DNA from: Metridium senile
Lineage: Eukaryota; Cnidaria; Anthozoa; Actiniaria; Metridiidae
Direction: 5' to 3'
Assembly: GCA_949775045.1 (NCBI GenBank)
Contig: OX459099.1
Span: 6,950,139-7,014,138 of the forward strand
DNA: 64,000 bases
The notes under the pieces were generated by a model. It was not told the DNA's origin and did no database searches. It saw only the letters and a list, made by a program, of their open reading frames with translations. The translations under genes were made by a program, and so were the position numbers. Positions within the stretch are counted from its first letter, which is position 1, and the number at the start of each line of letters is the position of its first letter. This document shows, piece by piece, positions 1 through 11,855 of the stretch.

Positions 1-1092
1 ATTCGCGGCTCTTCGGGCGCGCATTGCTGAAATGTTCTGGCTTAAAATAGCGATGGCTGTTATCGGAAATAAGTCATTAGACTCTTTCAAGTGGTTGATT
101 CTATAATTCCATGCTAAATAGCAAAGTACTAAAAACCGCCACTAGAATCAAGTCACTTTTTAACCTTTTCAGTACAATTCCAAAGATTTATTTTATTACA
201 CTCGTCTACGTGGAACAGTTGACCTCAATTGGCTGTTTACCAACAATGCTTGTAATTTTATGATTTGTTTTTCCGCAAATTTGGAGTTTCATTTGTGCTG
301 GAAAAAAAAATCATTCGTTGCCTAGGTAACCATTCCCCGGCGCTAATTTGTGATGTGTGTTTTTTATAATATCGGGATTATTGACTTGGATATATTAAAG
401 AACCCATTGAAATGCTCATTCGTGATCGAACGTTCGATCGATAACCCATTGAAGTGTGCCTTTTTGATGTTGTTCAAGCCATTTAAGTGTTTAATAGTTT
501 GTGATGCATGGTGTCCCGATGAATAAACCTATTCACTAGTTATTACCCCCTTAGTGGACAGCTATTCAATTGTTGGATGTTTAACCCGCTCAAAACATGT
601 CCCCCACTGCTAGAGGTGCATTTTCATCACAAATCACCGACAAAGGCTTGTTTTGATCTTCTAGAAGTCTCTTGGTCACAAGAAATACTTCAACAAATCG
701 TGATAACAACTACTGATATAATACCCTGTGCTTGTTATCATCTTTTAATTAGTCCCACGCCACATTGTTCTTCTTCGCCGGTATACTTGTGTGATTAGCA
801 AATTAGAAGGGTTTTGCTACGTCATTTCCTGTGCAACCAGGCCTTTGTTGATGAGTGTATCTAAGCAACATCTCCACCTCCTGCCCCTCCTCCCTTTTAA
901 AGTGTTTCTATTGTTAGAGCAAAAATATGAAACGTAGAAAAAGAACGCGGTCTATTACTTGCTTCTCGAACACGTATTCTTGGCCGCAATAGAAATTTAA
1001 TGTACATGAACGTTTATGAACGCTAACCAGAAACGTTTACGAACGCTAACCAGTGGGGTCCAACAAGTGACCAGGATTAACGTCCCTATATA
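1..1092. other. No recognisable feature (AT-rich; possibly intron of an upstream gene)
   Basis: No convincing exon, RNA gene or repeat was found. The open frame at 577-798 has no domain and no splice context. Confidence 0.4.
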
Positions 1093-1196
1093 AATGGAAA
1101 CTAGCGAGTAAACTAGTATAGGCTGCGTCGGTGTTTGATATAAATGATAGGTAATATAATTAAATTTGTAACACCGTAAAAAATGTTAACTTAACT
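1093..1196 (-). mobile_element. Dispersed ACTAGTTTACTCGCTAG element, partial copy
   Basis: Carries the family signature: AACTAGCGAGTAAACTAG, GGCTGCGTCGGTGTTTG, then ATTTGTAACACCGTAAAAAA. The hammerhead-like half is missing. Seven other copies occur in the window. Confidence 0.7.
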
Positions 1197-1239
1197 AAAA
1201 ACGCGGCCTATCCTAAACGAGTTCCTTTTTTTTATTCTA

Positions 1240-2075
1240 ATTGTTTCCTTAGTGCAAGTCCGACACATCCCACACTATTGTGAAACCGCTAATTATTATA
1301 CAATTTGTTCCTTAGATGACCTGCGACGCAACCCACACTAGTCAGTAGTTTAATTACTAAAATTACTAATTACTCTCTAGCTGTCGTCCGTTTTATTCCT
1401 TACAACCACATACACACTAGTTTATTCGCTAGTTATCATACATGTTATTCCTTAGGACCACCGGTGGACACTCCCTACACCAAATTACTCTCTAGTTGTC
1501 GTCCATTTTATTCCACAGAACCACCGACACTCCCAAACTAGTTTACTCGCTAATTATCGTACATTTTATTCCTAACAAAATCCGACACTCTCTTCACAAT
1601 TTTACTTGCAAGATCAATAGTTACTCCTTAGAACAACCGACACAGCCTTCACTAGTTTACTCGCAAGATCAATAGTTATCATACAGGTTTACTCCTTAGA
1701 ACCACCGACACAGCCTTCACTATTTTATTTGCTCGATCAATATATATCATACAGTTTTACTCCTAACAAACACCGACACAGCCTTTACTAGTTTACTCGC
1801 AAGATCAATAGTTATCATAAATTTTACTCCTAACAAACACCGACACAGCATTCACTAGTTTACTTACTAGATCTATAAATGGAAACTAGCAAGTAAACTA
1901 GTATAGGCTGTGTCGGTGTTTGATATAAACGATAGGTAATATAATGAAATTTGTAACAACGTTTGACTTAACTTTACTGACGTTTCGAGCTTTAGCCCTT
2001 TGTCGGAGTAAAAAAGGCTAGATCAATAGTTATCATACATTTTTCTCCTCTCAAACACCGACACAACCTAACAGT
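1240..2075. repeat. Degenerate satellite built on an ACTAGTTTACTCGC / CCGACACAGCC motif
   Basis: At least ten diverged units of roughly 70-90 bp, each with CCGACACAGCC-like, ACTAGTTTACTCGC-like and ATCATACATTTTACTCCT-like blocks. A full element of the dispersed family (1877-2018) is embedded and shares the same core words, so the array and the element are related. Confidence 0.75.
1877..2018 (-). mobile_element. Dispersed element copy with hammerhead-like end
   Basis: Runs from AAATGGAAACTAGC through GTGTCGGTGTTTGATATAAA to GACGTTTCGAGCTTTAGCCC and TTTGTCGGAGT. Read on the minus strand the end is CCGACAAAGGGCTAAAGCTC followed by GAAACGTC. Confidence 0.75.
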
Positions 2076-3205
2076 TCTATAGTCGTTTCTTTTGCCTACT
2101 CTTTCTTTGTAGGGGGTGTAGTCACAGTTTCCTATTTCGTTCCATATCTATTCATCTTGTAGTAATTACTATATTATAAACCAGTTTATATCAAGTCTCA
2201 TTAAAAGGTCAGACAAACACCTACTGGTTGCCAGTGTAAAACTATACCTATAGTCTTCACCCAAGAAGATTTTTTATTTTTTAATTAAACGAGATGATTG
2301 TGTTCAGGTGGTTTTGTGTTGTCTTGCGATAGACTGTTAGCATCGGTGTCTGACGTTTCAATAACTGAACGGAAGCCATCTTCAGAGACCAGCAATAAAG
2401 GATAGAATAGGGTCGTAATCAATAAGTCTGTTCAATTTTTTTTTGTCTGTTTGCGGTAAAAGTATTCAAGCAACCAATCGAATGATCGCGGTGAAAAAGA
2501 GCTTAAACACCATAAAAATGTCAATTATATTTCAATTTATAGACAAAGTGAAAATAAAATAAATACAAACGAGACAGATATTTATTTTGGAATGAGTTAT
2601 AATAATCAAGGTAATCCGGTATTCAGCATTGTTCAGTTCTCAATTTAAAACATAAATGGTTTATAAATTTGTGAATTTATCTGCGAAATATTTTAGTCAA
2701 GTTTAAAAGTGCATGCATTTTTTGTTCCAATAATTCCTCAAAAACTTTAGTTAATAAAAATATTTTCCCCATGATTTTATCAGCCAGTATTCACTTTATT
2801 TTATTAGGTTTTTTTCTACCGGTAATTCTATTTCGTATTGTGTAAAAAAATCTTTTTTGTTTTTCTGAGAATATAGAGTATCTTTCCGTGAAGAGTAGTG
2901 ATGATTATTTTGGTGTTTATAGATTATTGTAAAATGATGCAAAGAATTTTATGTCGTATTTATCAGTTCTCTCTTATTAGCTCATTTATTAATCTTCATA
3001 TCATTTAAATAAATAAAAAAATAACTTGTTTAACGTCTCAATCTTCTAGATGGACACAGTGCGACCTTCTAATCGGGAAGACTCGCTCACACTCACTACC
3101 TCTACGTTTTGATGTTTTCACATGTTCTTTTTGTTCTGTTGCAATATCAATATCGATTTATGTTATCGATCGTTGAACTACGATTGTAAACTGCCATTTC
3201 ACAAG
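2076..3205. other. AT-rich non-coding DNA
   Basis: No gene seen. A short GACGTTTCAATAACTGAACG / CCATCTTCAGAGACC block at about 2350-2390 resembles the tail of another dispersed repeat. Confidence 0.4.
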
Positions 3206-3209
3206 CATT

Positions 3210-4000
3210 TCTCTTTCATTTTCCATGGTTATTTGTGATACATAAGGAAACTACTGCGTTCCTACTATGTATTTATTCGTCTCCTTTCTATTCCATGGTT
3301 ATTTGCGATACATAAGGAAACTACTGCGTCCCTACTATGTATTTGTTTGTCTCCTTTCATTTTTCACGGTTATTTGTGATACATAAGGAAACTACTGCGT
3401 TCCTACTATGTATTTATTCGTCTCCTTTCATTTTTCACGGTTATTTGTGATACATAAGGAAACTACTGCGTTCCTACTATGTATTTGTTTGTCTCCTTTC
3501 ATTTTTCACGGTTATTTGTGATACATAAGGAAACTACTGCGTTCCTACTATGTATTTATTCGTCTCCTTTCATTTTCCATGGTTATTTGCGATACATAAG
3601 GAAACTACTGCGTTCCTACTGTGTATTTGTTTGTCTCCTTTCATTTTTCACGGTTATTTGTGATACATAAGGAAACTACTGCGTCCCTACTATGTATTTA
3701 TTCGTCTCCTTTCATTTTTCATGGTTATTTGTGATACATAAGGAAACTACTGCGTCCCTACTATGTATTTATTCGTCTCCTTTCATTTTCCATGGTTATT
3801 TGTGATACATAAGGAAACTACTGCGTTCCTACTATGTATTTATTCGTCTCCTTTCATTTTTCACGGTTATTTGTGATACATAAGGAAACTACTGCGTCCC
3901 TACTATGTATTTATTCGTCTCCTTTCATTTTTCATGGTTATTTGTGATACATAAGGAAACTACTGCGTTCCTACTGTGTATTTGTTCGTCTCCTTCTATC
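3210..4000. repeat. 71-bp minisatellite, about 11 copies
   Basis: The GGTTATTTG word recurs at 3227, 3297, 3368, 3439, 3510, 3581, 3652, 3723, 3794, 3865 and 3936, so the period is 70-71 bp. Units differ at only a few positions (C/T and A/G variants), showing recent homogenisation. Confidence 0.95.
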
Positions 4001-4439
4001 CCACCGCTAATCCGTTTCATTTTATTATTCATGCATGGGCTATGATAGATTTTTAAATTCCTCTATAGTCTTGATTAACAATATCCTGTATTTAATGCCC
4101 TATAGACGGGCTGGTCCTATTAATAGATCCTTATAATGACCAGTCGAATTACAGTTTTTAAGGTAATAGCTACGGCTTAGCGCGTCAATGATCGGCTGCC
4201 GGCTCCCTTAGGCATGTGGCGGTTTGTTGTCTTGGACGGTCTTTCTTGCTGTTTCCGTCGTTCTAGTGGAGATGAGTTGGCGGCGTGTTTGTGATTGGTT
4301 TTTCAAAACCTCTTAAGTCTTCTTTGCAAACTGATACAAGACTGATTATTGGCAATTGCCACTTGATTCATCCTGTTCAACTTAATTGTTTGACTGGCTC
4401 AGACAGCTATTGTATGCTGGGAGAGGAGTGAAAGTTTGG

Positions 4440-4800
4440 TACTGTGTACCCTGGAGAGGGGAGGGAGAGTTTGACATTTGTACACCTGGAAGAAGGGTAG
4501 TATTTTGGTACCTGGGAGGGGTGGTATTTTTGCACCTGGGGAGGGGAAGGAGAGTTCGACATTTGTACACCTTGAAGAAGGGTGGTATTTGTGCACCTGG
4601 GAAGGGGTGGTATTTATGCACCTGGGGAAGGGAAGGAAAATTTGACATTTGTACACCTGGAAGAAGGGTGGTATTTGTGCACCTGGGAAGGGGTGGTATT
4701 TATGCACCTGGGGAGGGGAAGGAGAGTTCGACATTTGTACACCTGGGAGAAGGCTGGTATTTTTGTGCCTGGGAGAGGGGAAGGGTCGTATTGATACATC
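4440..4800. repeat. G-rich 86-bp minisatellite with CACCTGG sub-repeats
   Basis: Higher-order period of about 84-86 bp (GACATTTGTACACCTGGA at about 4470, 4558, 4643 and 4729) made of shorter GGTATTTNTGCACCTGGG sub-units. It has a strong purine/pyrimidine strand bias. Open frames on both strands here are products of the repeat. Confidence 0.9.
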
Positions 4801-4894
4801 GGGGAAAGCGAGGGAAGCGGGAGAGGGTGGCGAAATATATCAAATTTACGTTTGTAGTTTTTTACTTTCTCATTTCATTCTAATTGATTCATTA

Positions 4895-5060
4895 GAACAC
4901 TGAACACACACACTATATTTTCTCAAATTGTTTCTTTGAACGTCAACACATCCCACAATAGTTTAAACCACTACTAGTTATATTGTACATTTTAACTCCA
5001 AATTACTTAGGCACGTGTGCCTCGCTAGTTTAACCACTAGTTATCGTACATTTTATGAGA
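4895..5060. repeat. Second block of the degenerate ACTAGTT satellite
   Basis: Two or three diverged units with CAACACATCCCACAATAGTTT and CTAGTTATCGTACATTTTA blocks, as in 1240-2075. It lies immediately upstream of the candidate exon acceptor. Confidence 0.6.
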
Positions 5061-5079
5061 TCCTTTTGATCTATTTCAG

Positions 5080-5193
5080 GCTGCTCCCACTGACGAAGAA
5101 CAGGACAAGATATCTCTGTTAAGACTTGCTCTTGGTCGAAACCTGGCCCGTGCCATTTTGAAGGAAGGTCGTAGCATCACAACTACAGTTTGA
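5080..5193 (+). CDS. Candidate terminal coding exon of an upstream gene (unidentified)
   Basis: After a pyrimidine-rich acceptor (AG at 5078-5079) there is an open phase-0 stretch of 37 codons and a TGA. It contains DEEQDKISLLRLALGRNLAR and ends SITTTV. The composition looks protein-like (charged amphipathic helix), unlike the satellite DNA on its 5' side. An AATAAA at 5928-5933 could end its 3'UTR, which would include the CAG/CAA-rich array. I do not recognise the protein. If real, the first 5 kb of the window is its last intron. No other exon of the same gene was found. Confidence 0.3.
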   Translation, partial: AAPTDEEQDKISLLRLALGRNLARAILKEGRSITTTV

Positions 5194-5284
5194 AAAAGAC
5201 ATTGACCTCATGGTAGACAGGTAGATCAATAGTTAAGATTGCTGCAATATAGAGGAGACGTAATGTATATAACGATGATTTCTA

Positions 5285-5690
5285 CCGCGTACAGCAGCAA
5301 CAGCAGCAATATTAACAACTCTACAGCAACTTACACCGGCAACAGCAGCAACAACTACAGCAACTACACAACTTACACCGGCAACAGCAGCAACAACTAC
5401 AGCAACTACACTGACAGCAGCAGCTACACAAACTGACAGCAGCAGCAGCAGCAACAACAACTACAGCAACTACACAACTACAACAACAACAACTACAGCA
5501 ACTGCAAAACTACAACAACAACAACTACAGCAACTACACTGAAATAGCAGCAACAACAACTACAGCAACTGCAAAATAGTAGCAGCAACAACTACAGCAG
5601 CTACACAACAACAACAACTACAGCAACAACATAAACAACTACAACAGCAGGAACAACAACAACGCAGAGTTACAATAGTGCGATCTTTAT
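5285..5690. repeat. CAG/CAA-CTA trinucleotide array
   Basis: About 400 bp of imperfect CAG, CAA, ACA and CTA triplets with a 30-bp higher-order repeat (ACAGCAACTACACAACTACA). It is interrupted by stops in each frame over its full length, so it is not a long polyglutamine exon. It may be 3'UTR of the candidate exon at 5080-5193. Confidence 0.85.
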
Positions 5691-5699
5691 AGCAACGAC

Positions 5700-6985
5700 T
5701 ATTAGAGTATCAAAAGAAAACAACGTCATCGACAAATAATCTACATGAATCAGAAAGTTACAAGATATATCAGTGAGAGACCACCAGAACTAGTTTGGGT
5801 TTTGTAAGCCGTTTGTTATTATTCCATGTAAAGCTTTTTCTACAGTAAATTAGAAGAGATAACGGAAATAGAGAGAAGTACGATAGCAATACATTATAAG
5901 ACTTTATCAGTTTCAATACACAATAATAATAAAAACGCTTTTTACAAAATGATTGTCTTTTTTTACTTATTGGTATTCATAACACGCCCCATTAAAGAAT
6001 GTTATGGCGATCGATTCTATATATTAATATCAATACTAAATAAATGTGGGATAACTTATTGGTTAATCTGTCGTATAATAAAAGATTCCTTTCTCCAATG
6101 AATGCCAATGAATAACTGTGTTGGGGATGATAACTATTTGGGTGTATTTAGTCTTGAAAAAGACTGTTGTTGTCCAACGTTTTGAAAACCTGTACCAAGA
6201 CATCTCCAGAATATAAAAGAAACGAAGTTTTTTGGTTATATCTATGCCGATAGTCTAAGACTGAACAGCATTTTCAAACCTATATATATCGAATGTTTGC
6301 AGTAGGGTTTTATCTGACACATACTATTAGCAAGTAATATCTCAATTTGTTATTAATCGCTGCCTGTAATCCTTTATTTGAACAAGAAAACGTTGAATAA
6401 AGATGTATTTATACTTTGGTTTGACAAGAATGGATTGTATTTTAAACATCTTGTTTTAATATAAGAAACTATCGATTTCTTCAGCCCTGTTCCTCATGTT
6501 TCTTTGATTATGATCTCTAAAACGTAGTAAAGGTGCAACTGTTTGTGGGAAATTAATAAAACACAAACTGACATCCTAAAGTTTGGGTTGTTTCCGTTCT
6601 CATATCTTGTCATCATTGATAATTAGCTAAATACCTTGAACGTTGTGTGTTATCTTTTATTTATTCCTCATTTTCTGTGTCGAGTAAAAACCAATAAAGA
6701 AGATGCAAACAAAGTTAGACTGATTTCACCGAAGGAAAAGCGCGCGCTTGGATAGCTTAATAAAGAAGCGGTGTTTGTTTAGAGATTTCGCTCAAGTTTA
6801 CGGTTGGATCGGGCATTCAAAAGACTGCGTAAACATTAAACTGGCTCAAAATAACCACATAATAATGGTGGATGTTGTAATTATTGATATGCAAGAAATC
6901 TGAAATTTCATTTACTTTATTTTTGTTTTATTTATTTACTGTATTTTTCTTTCAAATTTACCTCCAGACTATGTATCTCATCTTT
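5700..6985. other. AT-rich non-coding DNA
   Basis: No exon or structured repeat supported. Contains an AATAAA at 5928-5933. Confidence 0.4.
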
Positions 6986-6989
6986 GTCG

Positions 6990-7085
6990 TCGCAACAATT
7001 ATTATCATCATCATCAGCCTGACTATAATCATCATCATCATTTTTATCATCATCCGTTTAATAATAATAATAATAATAATTTATT
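6990..7085. repeat. ATC/AAT trinucleotide microsatellite
   Basis: Imperfect (ATC)n grading into (AAT)n. The open frame across it is low-complexity Ile-rich. Confidence 0.85.
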
Positions 7086-7225
7086 TCTAGTGCATCCCAA
7101 TAATTCTCGATGCCCTTACAATTGATATAAAAATACATGTTGATATAAATATAGGAAGATATAAATTGATATAAATAGATATTTACAAATAAGTAATGCT
7201 CATACAGATGTACCAGTAATTAATT

Positions 7226-7625
7226 TCAAAGGATGTTTGAGTTGAATAAATAGGTTTTCAGTTGATTTTTAAAATGTTCTGTGTTGGCACAGGTTTTGAC
7301 GCAAGGCGGGAGTTGATTCCACAGCCTTGGTGCCGCTGTAGAAAACGCACGTTTACCATACGTTTCTGTTCTATACAGTTCAGATGTTAAGACTGTAGTA
7401 TTGTCACTGTTGGAACGCAGCTTCCTCACTGGCCTTTTGATTGTTATCAGATCACTGAGGTACGACGGAGCACATCCTTGAAGTATCTTGTAGGTTATGA
7501 GTAGTAGCTTGAATATGATTCTTTTCTTCACTGGCAGCCAATGAAGTGAACGAAGAACAGGGGTGATGTGTTCATGCTTTTTTTGTTGTTGTGACTAACC
7601 TCGCAGCTGAGTTTTGAATACGTTG
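7226..7625 (-). pseudogene. 3' end of a non-LTR retrotransposon reverse transcriptase (CR1/L2-like), frameshifted
   Basis: On the minus strand, RIQNSAARLVTTTKK is followed after a one-base shift in an A-run by HEHITPVLRSLHWLPV, KILQGCAPSYLSDL, YGKRAFSTAAPRLWNQLPP and FKNQLKTYLF. These are the well-known C-terminal blocks of CR1/L2-type LINE polymerases. Only the last 130 residues or so remain, consistent with 5' truncation. The frameshift sits near 7578-7584. It is not a host gene. Confidence 0.85.
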
Positions 7626-7641
7626 TTTTGAATACGTTGTT

Positions 7642-7788
7642 TATAGAGTAGACGCACTAAATCCGTGACATATAACTAGTACTAATTAGTACTATTTCAT
7701 AAAAACTTTTTGTTTTCTATTGTTTTATTATCACTATTTAGTACTAAAAATTAGTATTTGTTTCACGGGTTAAGTGCGTCTACTCTAT
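7642..7788. mobile_element. MITE hairpin, TIR ATAGAGTAGACGCAC
   Basis: ATAGAGTAGACGCACTAA at the left end is mirrored by TTAAGTGCGTCTACTCTAT at the right end, with partly complementary AGTACTAATTAG interiors. About 147 bp, no coding capacity. Related ATTAGTACT/CAATAGAAAACAA blocks occur near 56530-56600 and 57835-57890. Confidence 0.8.
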
Positions 7789-7819
7789 CATCGGCATTAG
7801 CATATTATCACAATAAAAA

Positions 7820-8265
7820 ATGTTCATCATCACCATCATAATAATCATCGTCATCATATTATTACCTAAACAAATCATCATAATCATCACCATCGTCATT
7901 GTCATCATTGCCACGATGATCAACTCCATCAATCACATGACTGAATAGCCCTGTTAATAATCATAATCATAATCATCACCATCATCACTACCATCGTCAT
8001 TGTCATCATAATCATAACGATCATCGCCATCAATCACATGACTGTAATAGTCCTGTTAATCATCACCATCATCAACATTATTATCACCATCAATACCATC
8101 GTCATTGTCATCATAATCATAAAGATCATCGCCATCAATCACATGACTGTAATAGTCCTGTTAATCATCACCATCATCAACATTATTATCACTATCAATA
8201 CCATCGTCATCATAATCATAAAGATCATCGCCATCAATCACATGACTGTAATAGCCCTGTTAATA
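7820..8265. repeat. ATC-rich array with a roughly 110-bp higher-order unit
   Basis: (ATC)n-like sequence in which GCCATCAATCACATGACTG recurs near 7925, 8028, 8130 and 8231, giving diverged to near-identical 100-115-bp units. Confidence 0.85.
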
Positions 8266-8734
8266 ACTATCGGACTAATGGTGTCACGCCCAGACTAATT
8301 CCTCTCCCAAAATCGTTTCCTATAGATGTATTGGAACATTAGTACAGAGGTGTGTCTCCCACTGGGCCTGTACTGCTATGCATGTCAGTATACTTTCATT
8401 GATAATCAAGAGAGCTTCTAGTAGTTTGTATCCTTGACCCTTTAGTCTATTCAATTGGGTGGTCTAGTGTTATTAATCTCTCTCTCTCTCCTGCTGCTTG
8501 GCTCTCATTATCTCCACATTGGTTTACCTTTATACATTACTGTTCCTAGTAGGACAACGGGACAGGGGGCACAGGGAGGAGAACCTATTGGTATGCTGCT
8601 GAGCGCTCAAGGGCTTTCACTATGTAATGTGCTTGACATATTGAATGCGTGTGACTGACTCTATGAAGACAAGAATTTCATAAAGTATTAACTCCTCTTG
8701 ACCGCCATGAAATATGTCTTAAAATAAAGCCTTT

Positions 8735-9035
8735 TATTCTAAAAATAACTGAATTAAATCTTGCATCTCTCTTGTTACACCTTGCATGGTAAAAAAAAAC
8801 AAGGAACTTTAGTTACTATAGTTGTTGGTTTTGTTATGCTCTTGGTTGGTTTGTTAACGTTTTATTTTCTCAAAATAACTGAATAATCTTGCCTCTCTCT
8901 TGTTACACCTTGCATGGAAAAAAAATGGACTTCAGTTACTAGTTGTTTGCATGCATGGCAAAAACCAATGACCTTTAGTTTAATACGAGTTGCTAGTTTT
9001 GTTATGCTTTGTTATGGCTTGGTTTGTTAACGTCT
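8735..9035. repeat. Tandem duplication, about 140 bp unit
   Basis: AAAATAACTGAAT..CTCTCTTGTTACACCTTGCATGG occurs near 8740 and 8873, followed by a third partial copy with GCATGGCAAAAACCAATGACCTTTAGTT. Confidence 0.7.
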
Positions 9036-9224
9036 TATAGGTGAAAGAATATCATAACCAATCAGACAAGACTACTTCAGCTACGAAGATATCTTACTGT
9101 AGACTGTACTAATCGTTTTGCCATTCTACTTCGCACAAAGATGTCTTGTACATACATGCGCTACAGTCAGACGTTTTTTACAGTACCGAAGTGATAATCA
9201 AATAGTACTGGGTACGAATTCTAA

Positions 9225-9485
9225 ACCTTTTTGCATCGATCTACTCAGTTATTTGAGTAACCACTACTCAGTTTTGTAGCGAGTAGCTGTGGATGCATCA
9301 ATTTACTCAAATTATTTGAGTCATTAATACTGCTCAGTCATTTTTGTAGTGAATAACTGTGGATGTATCGACCTAAGTCGTTTTTACAGTGAAGTGGCAA
9401 TTGCGAATGCATCCACTTACTCTGTTAGTTGAGTAACCACTATTTGAGTTTGTTTTTCAGTGAGTAACTTTGGATGCATGCACAG
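9225..9485. repeat. Degenerate tandem repeat with GTGGATGCAT / TTTGAGTAACCACTA words
   Basis: Three to four diverged units of roughly 70 bp, each with a CAGTGAGTAACT-TGGATGCAT block and a TACTCA..TTTGAGT block. Confidence 0.6.
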
Positions 9486-9488
9486 TTG

Positions 9489-9690
9489 ATTAAATATATC
9501 AATTAACTTCACTTTACTAACGTTTCGAGCTTTAGCCCTATAGCTGGTCCTAGCTCGAAACATCAGTAAAGTTAAGTTAATCAACGACGCAGCCTATACT
9601 AGTTTTCTCGCTAGTTTCCATTTATATTACCTATCGTTTATATTTAACACCAACGCAGCCTATACTAGTTTACTCGCTAGTTTCCATTTA
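9489..9690. mobile_element. Dispersed element copy, fold-back form
   Basis: CTTTACTAACGTTTCGAGCTTTAG is mirrored by CTAGCTCGAAACATCAGTAAAG. It is followed by two copies of CGCAGCCTATACTAGTTT-CTCGCTAGTTTCCATTTA about 65 bp apart. Confidence 0.75.
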
Positions 9691-9699
9691 TCATTTACT

Positions 9700-11625
9700 A
9701 GTAATGGTTGATTTTTTCGCAGTGTTCATTCCTTTATATAATCAGTTATTTTGTTGGTCAGTGTATCTTTTCGTTGCCACGTACCAGCTCCAAGAATGTA
9801 AAAGGATCGGCACATGCTGTAAATAGATGATCGTCAATGAAGTGGCCAGCTTGAGAATCGTTTGTCATTCTTATATTCACTAAAGCTTTCCGTCGATCGG
9901 TATACGTGAATTAACGGTTTTCAGTCATTGGAGTCGGCTCTAGTTATACGCGTCAAAGACGGTCGGGCCATCTTGAGGATCGATTCTGATTTTATTACCC
10001 TTAAAAATAAACTGATGATCAAAACGATTGGCGTCCATGTTAAACATTAGGCCATCAATGGGTACTAGGAGAGCAGTTTAGGGTTGTCGGTCCTCTTACA
10101 AACTGTTTGTGATAGTTAACCACAGACGTTGAAACTGAATCATCTTGTCAGTGGGCTCCATAAGAACTCGTCAAACAGGCGGTCTGTGAATAAGAACTAG
10201 ATGAATAGAAGGCCACATTGAAAACCAATCGTCAAGGCAATTTTAAATTAAGCTGCCGGTCTCTCTTGAGCAAAGGCGTTTATTTCTGAACTTTAACAAA
10301 TTGTGGTATCATGAATATAATGAGTGTTATTGTATAATACCGACTAACTATACAGTAGTAATCGGCGGGTTTTCCTTATCGTTCAGTCCGTTGTAGTGTC
10401 TATTACATACGGTCAAAACATTTTAGAGTTGTATTTAAACATACTTGAAGAGACCTTATATGGATATTATGTACAATGAAGTGGAGGAGAGAAGGGGGTA
10501 GGACACGCCCTTTAAGACGCGCGTGCGGTGCCATTTGATCACTATACCAATCGATTCCTTATGAACGCTTTACAAACTAAGACTAATACCAAATTGATCT
10601 ACTAAACAAGTGATTTGACAATTCATTGAGTCTTTGCTTCGAAAGATTCCTCGACGGCTTACAAGGTATTCTTGCGCCGGTAATACTTTGGTCAGCGTGC
10701 TCTCAAATGAACTGTGTCGGTGTTTCTAAGGAAGCAGCTCAAACGAAATTACAGTAATAATGGTAACACCGTGTGAAATAGAGAAATGCATGACCACAAA
10801 CGAATACCGTCCGAAGCGTCAGCAAACAATACTCTGTCTCGTTGATATGGTCAGTTTTGGTCAGGCTAGTATTTTTTTTTACTAGAAGCGTTGATAAAAT
10901 CCCTTCTGTTTCCATCTTAGTTCATCCCAGGAACTGTATAGGTCAATTCCAGGTAATTACGAGGGGGTGGGTAAAAGGGGAGTTGTTTGACCACCTTAAT
11001 TCCAATCCCACACCCACAAAAAACCGTCTATTCTAAACACACTCACTAAAACCATATATTCCAGCCCCATACACACGTTGCATTATATTTTAAGAAGAAA
11101 GAATATTTGATAATATTTACGAATAAAGCGATTCTGCATTATTAACCGCTGGCAATCAATGCGGTGTCTGTCTTGTCGTGTAATGATATAATTTGTTATC
11201 GTTTTCGGGGGTAAGAAGATGTAATCATATTCATTGAACCAGTAGATATACACGGTGCCTCAAATGAAATCACACACCGGTGAGACGAGATACTGGCGTG
11301 AAGAACTGTTGGATTGCAGCTTTGATGTTGGACCGAAACAATAACAAGAAAAAGAAAGCATAAAACCGCGTTGGTAACGATATTAACGATCGTAAAAAGG
11401 GACTGTACTTATAACAAATCTAATAGGAAAGATCTTAGTTTCGAGAGCACAACTTGGACATTTTAAAATAAAATCATTTAAATTAATAAGGTTGATGAAT
11501 CGTTTCTTTTTAAAAATGAATATCAACACAACTTACAAACATTTACTGGATTTTGGACAACATTGTTTGGAATGTTTATATGTAGGAAATATTCAGTGTT
11601 CCAAGTAGAAAGGATATAACAGTAA
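9700..11625. other. Non-coding DNA, no feature recognised
   Basis: No exon-like stretch with homology. The open frame at 10842-11036 has no domain or splice support. Confidence 0.4.
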
Positions 11626-11627
11626 AG

Positions 11628-11855
11628 TAACATATTATTTTATTATAAATCTCGTGAAATATGAAGGACATATTATTTTATTATAAATCTCGTGAACTAT
11701 GAAGGACATATTATTTCATTATAAATCTCGTGAAATATGAAGGACATATTATTTTATTATAAATCTCGTGAAATATGAAGGACATATTATTTTATTATAA
11801 ATCTCGTGAAATATGAAGGACATATTATTTTATTATAAATCTCGTGAATTATGAA
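11628..11855. repeat. 38-bp minisatellite, about 6 copies
   Basis: Unit ACATATTATTTTATTATAAA-TCTCGTGAAATATGAAGG repeated with single-base variants. Confidence 0.95.

Noticed and set aside
3210..4000. CRISPR-like array
   Set aside because: Direct repeats have no unique spacers; it is a continuous 71-bp minisatellite in eukaryotic DNA.
4386..4883. 165-aa plus-strand frame and overlapping minus-strand frames
   Set aside because: All are translations of the G-rich 86-bp minisatellite, open in several frames on both strands.
5285..5690. Polyglutamine-coding exon
   Set aside because: No frame stays open through the array and no flanking splice sites fit.
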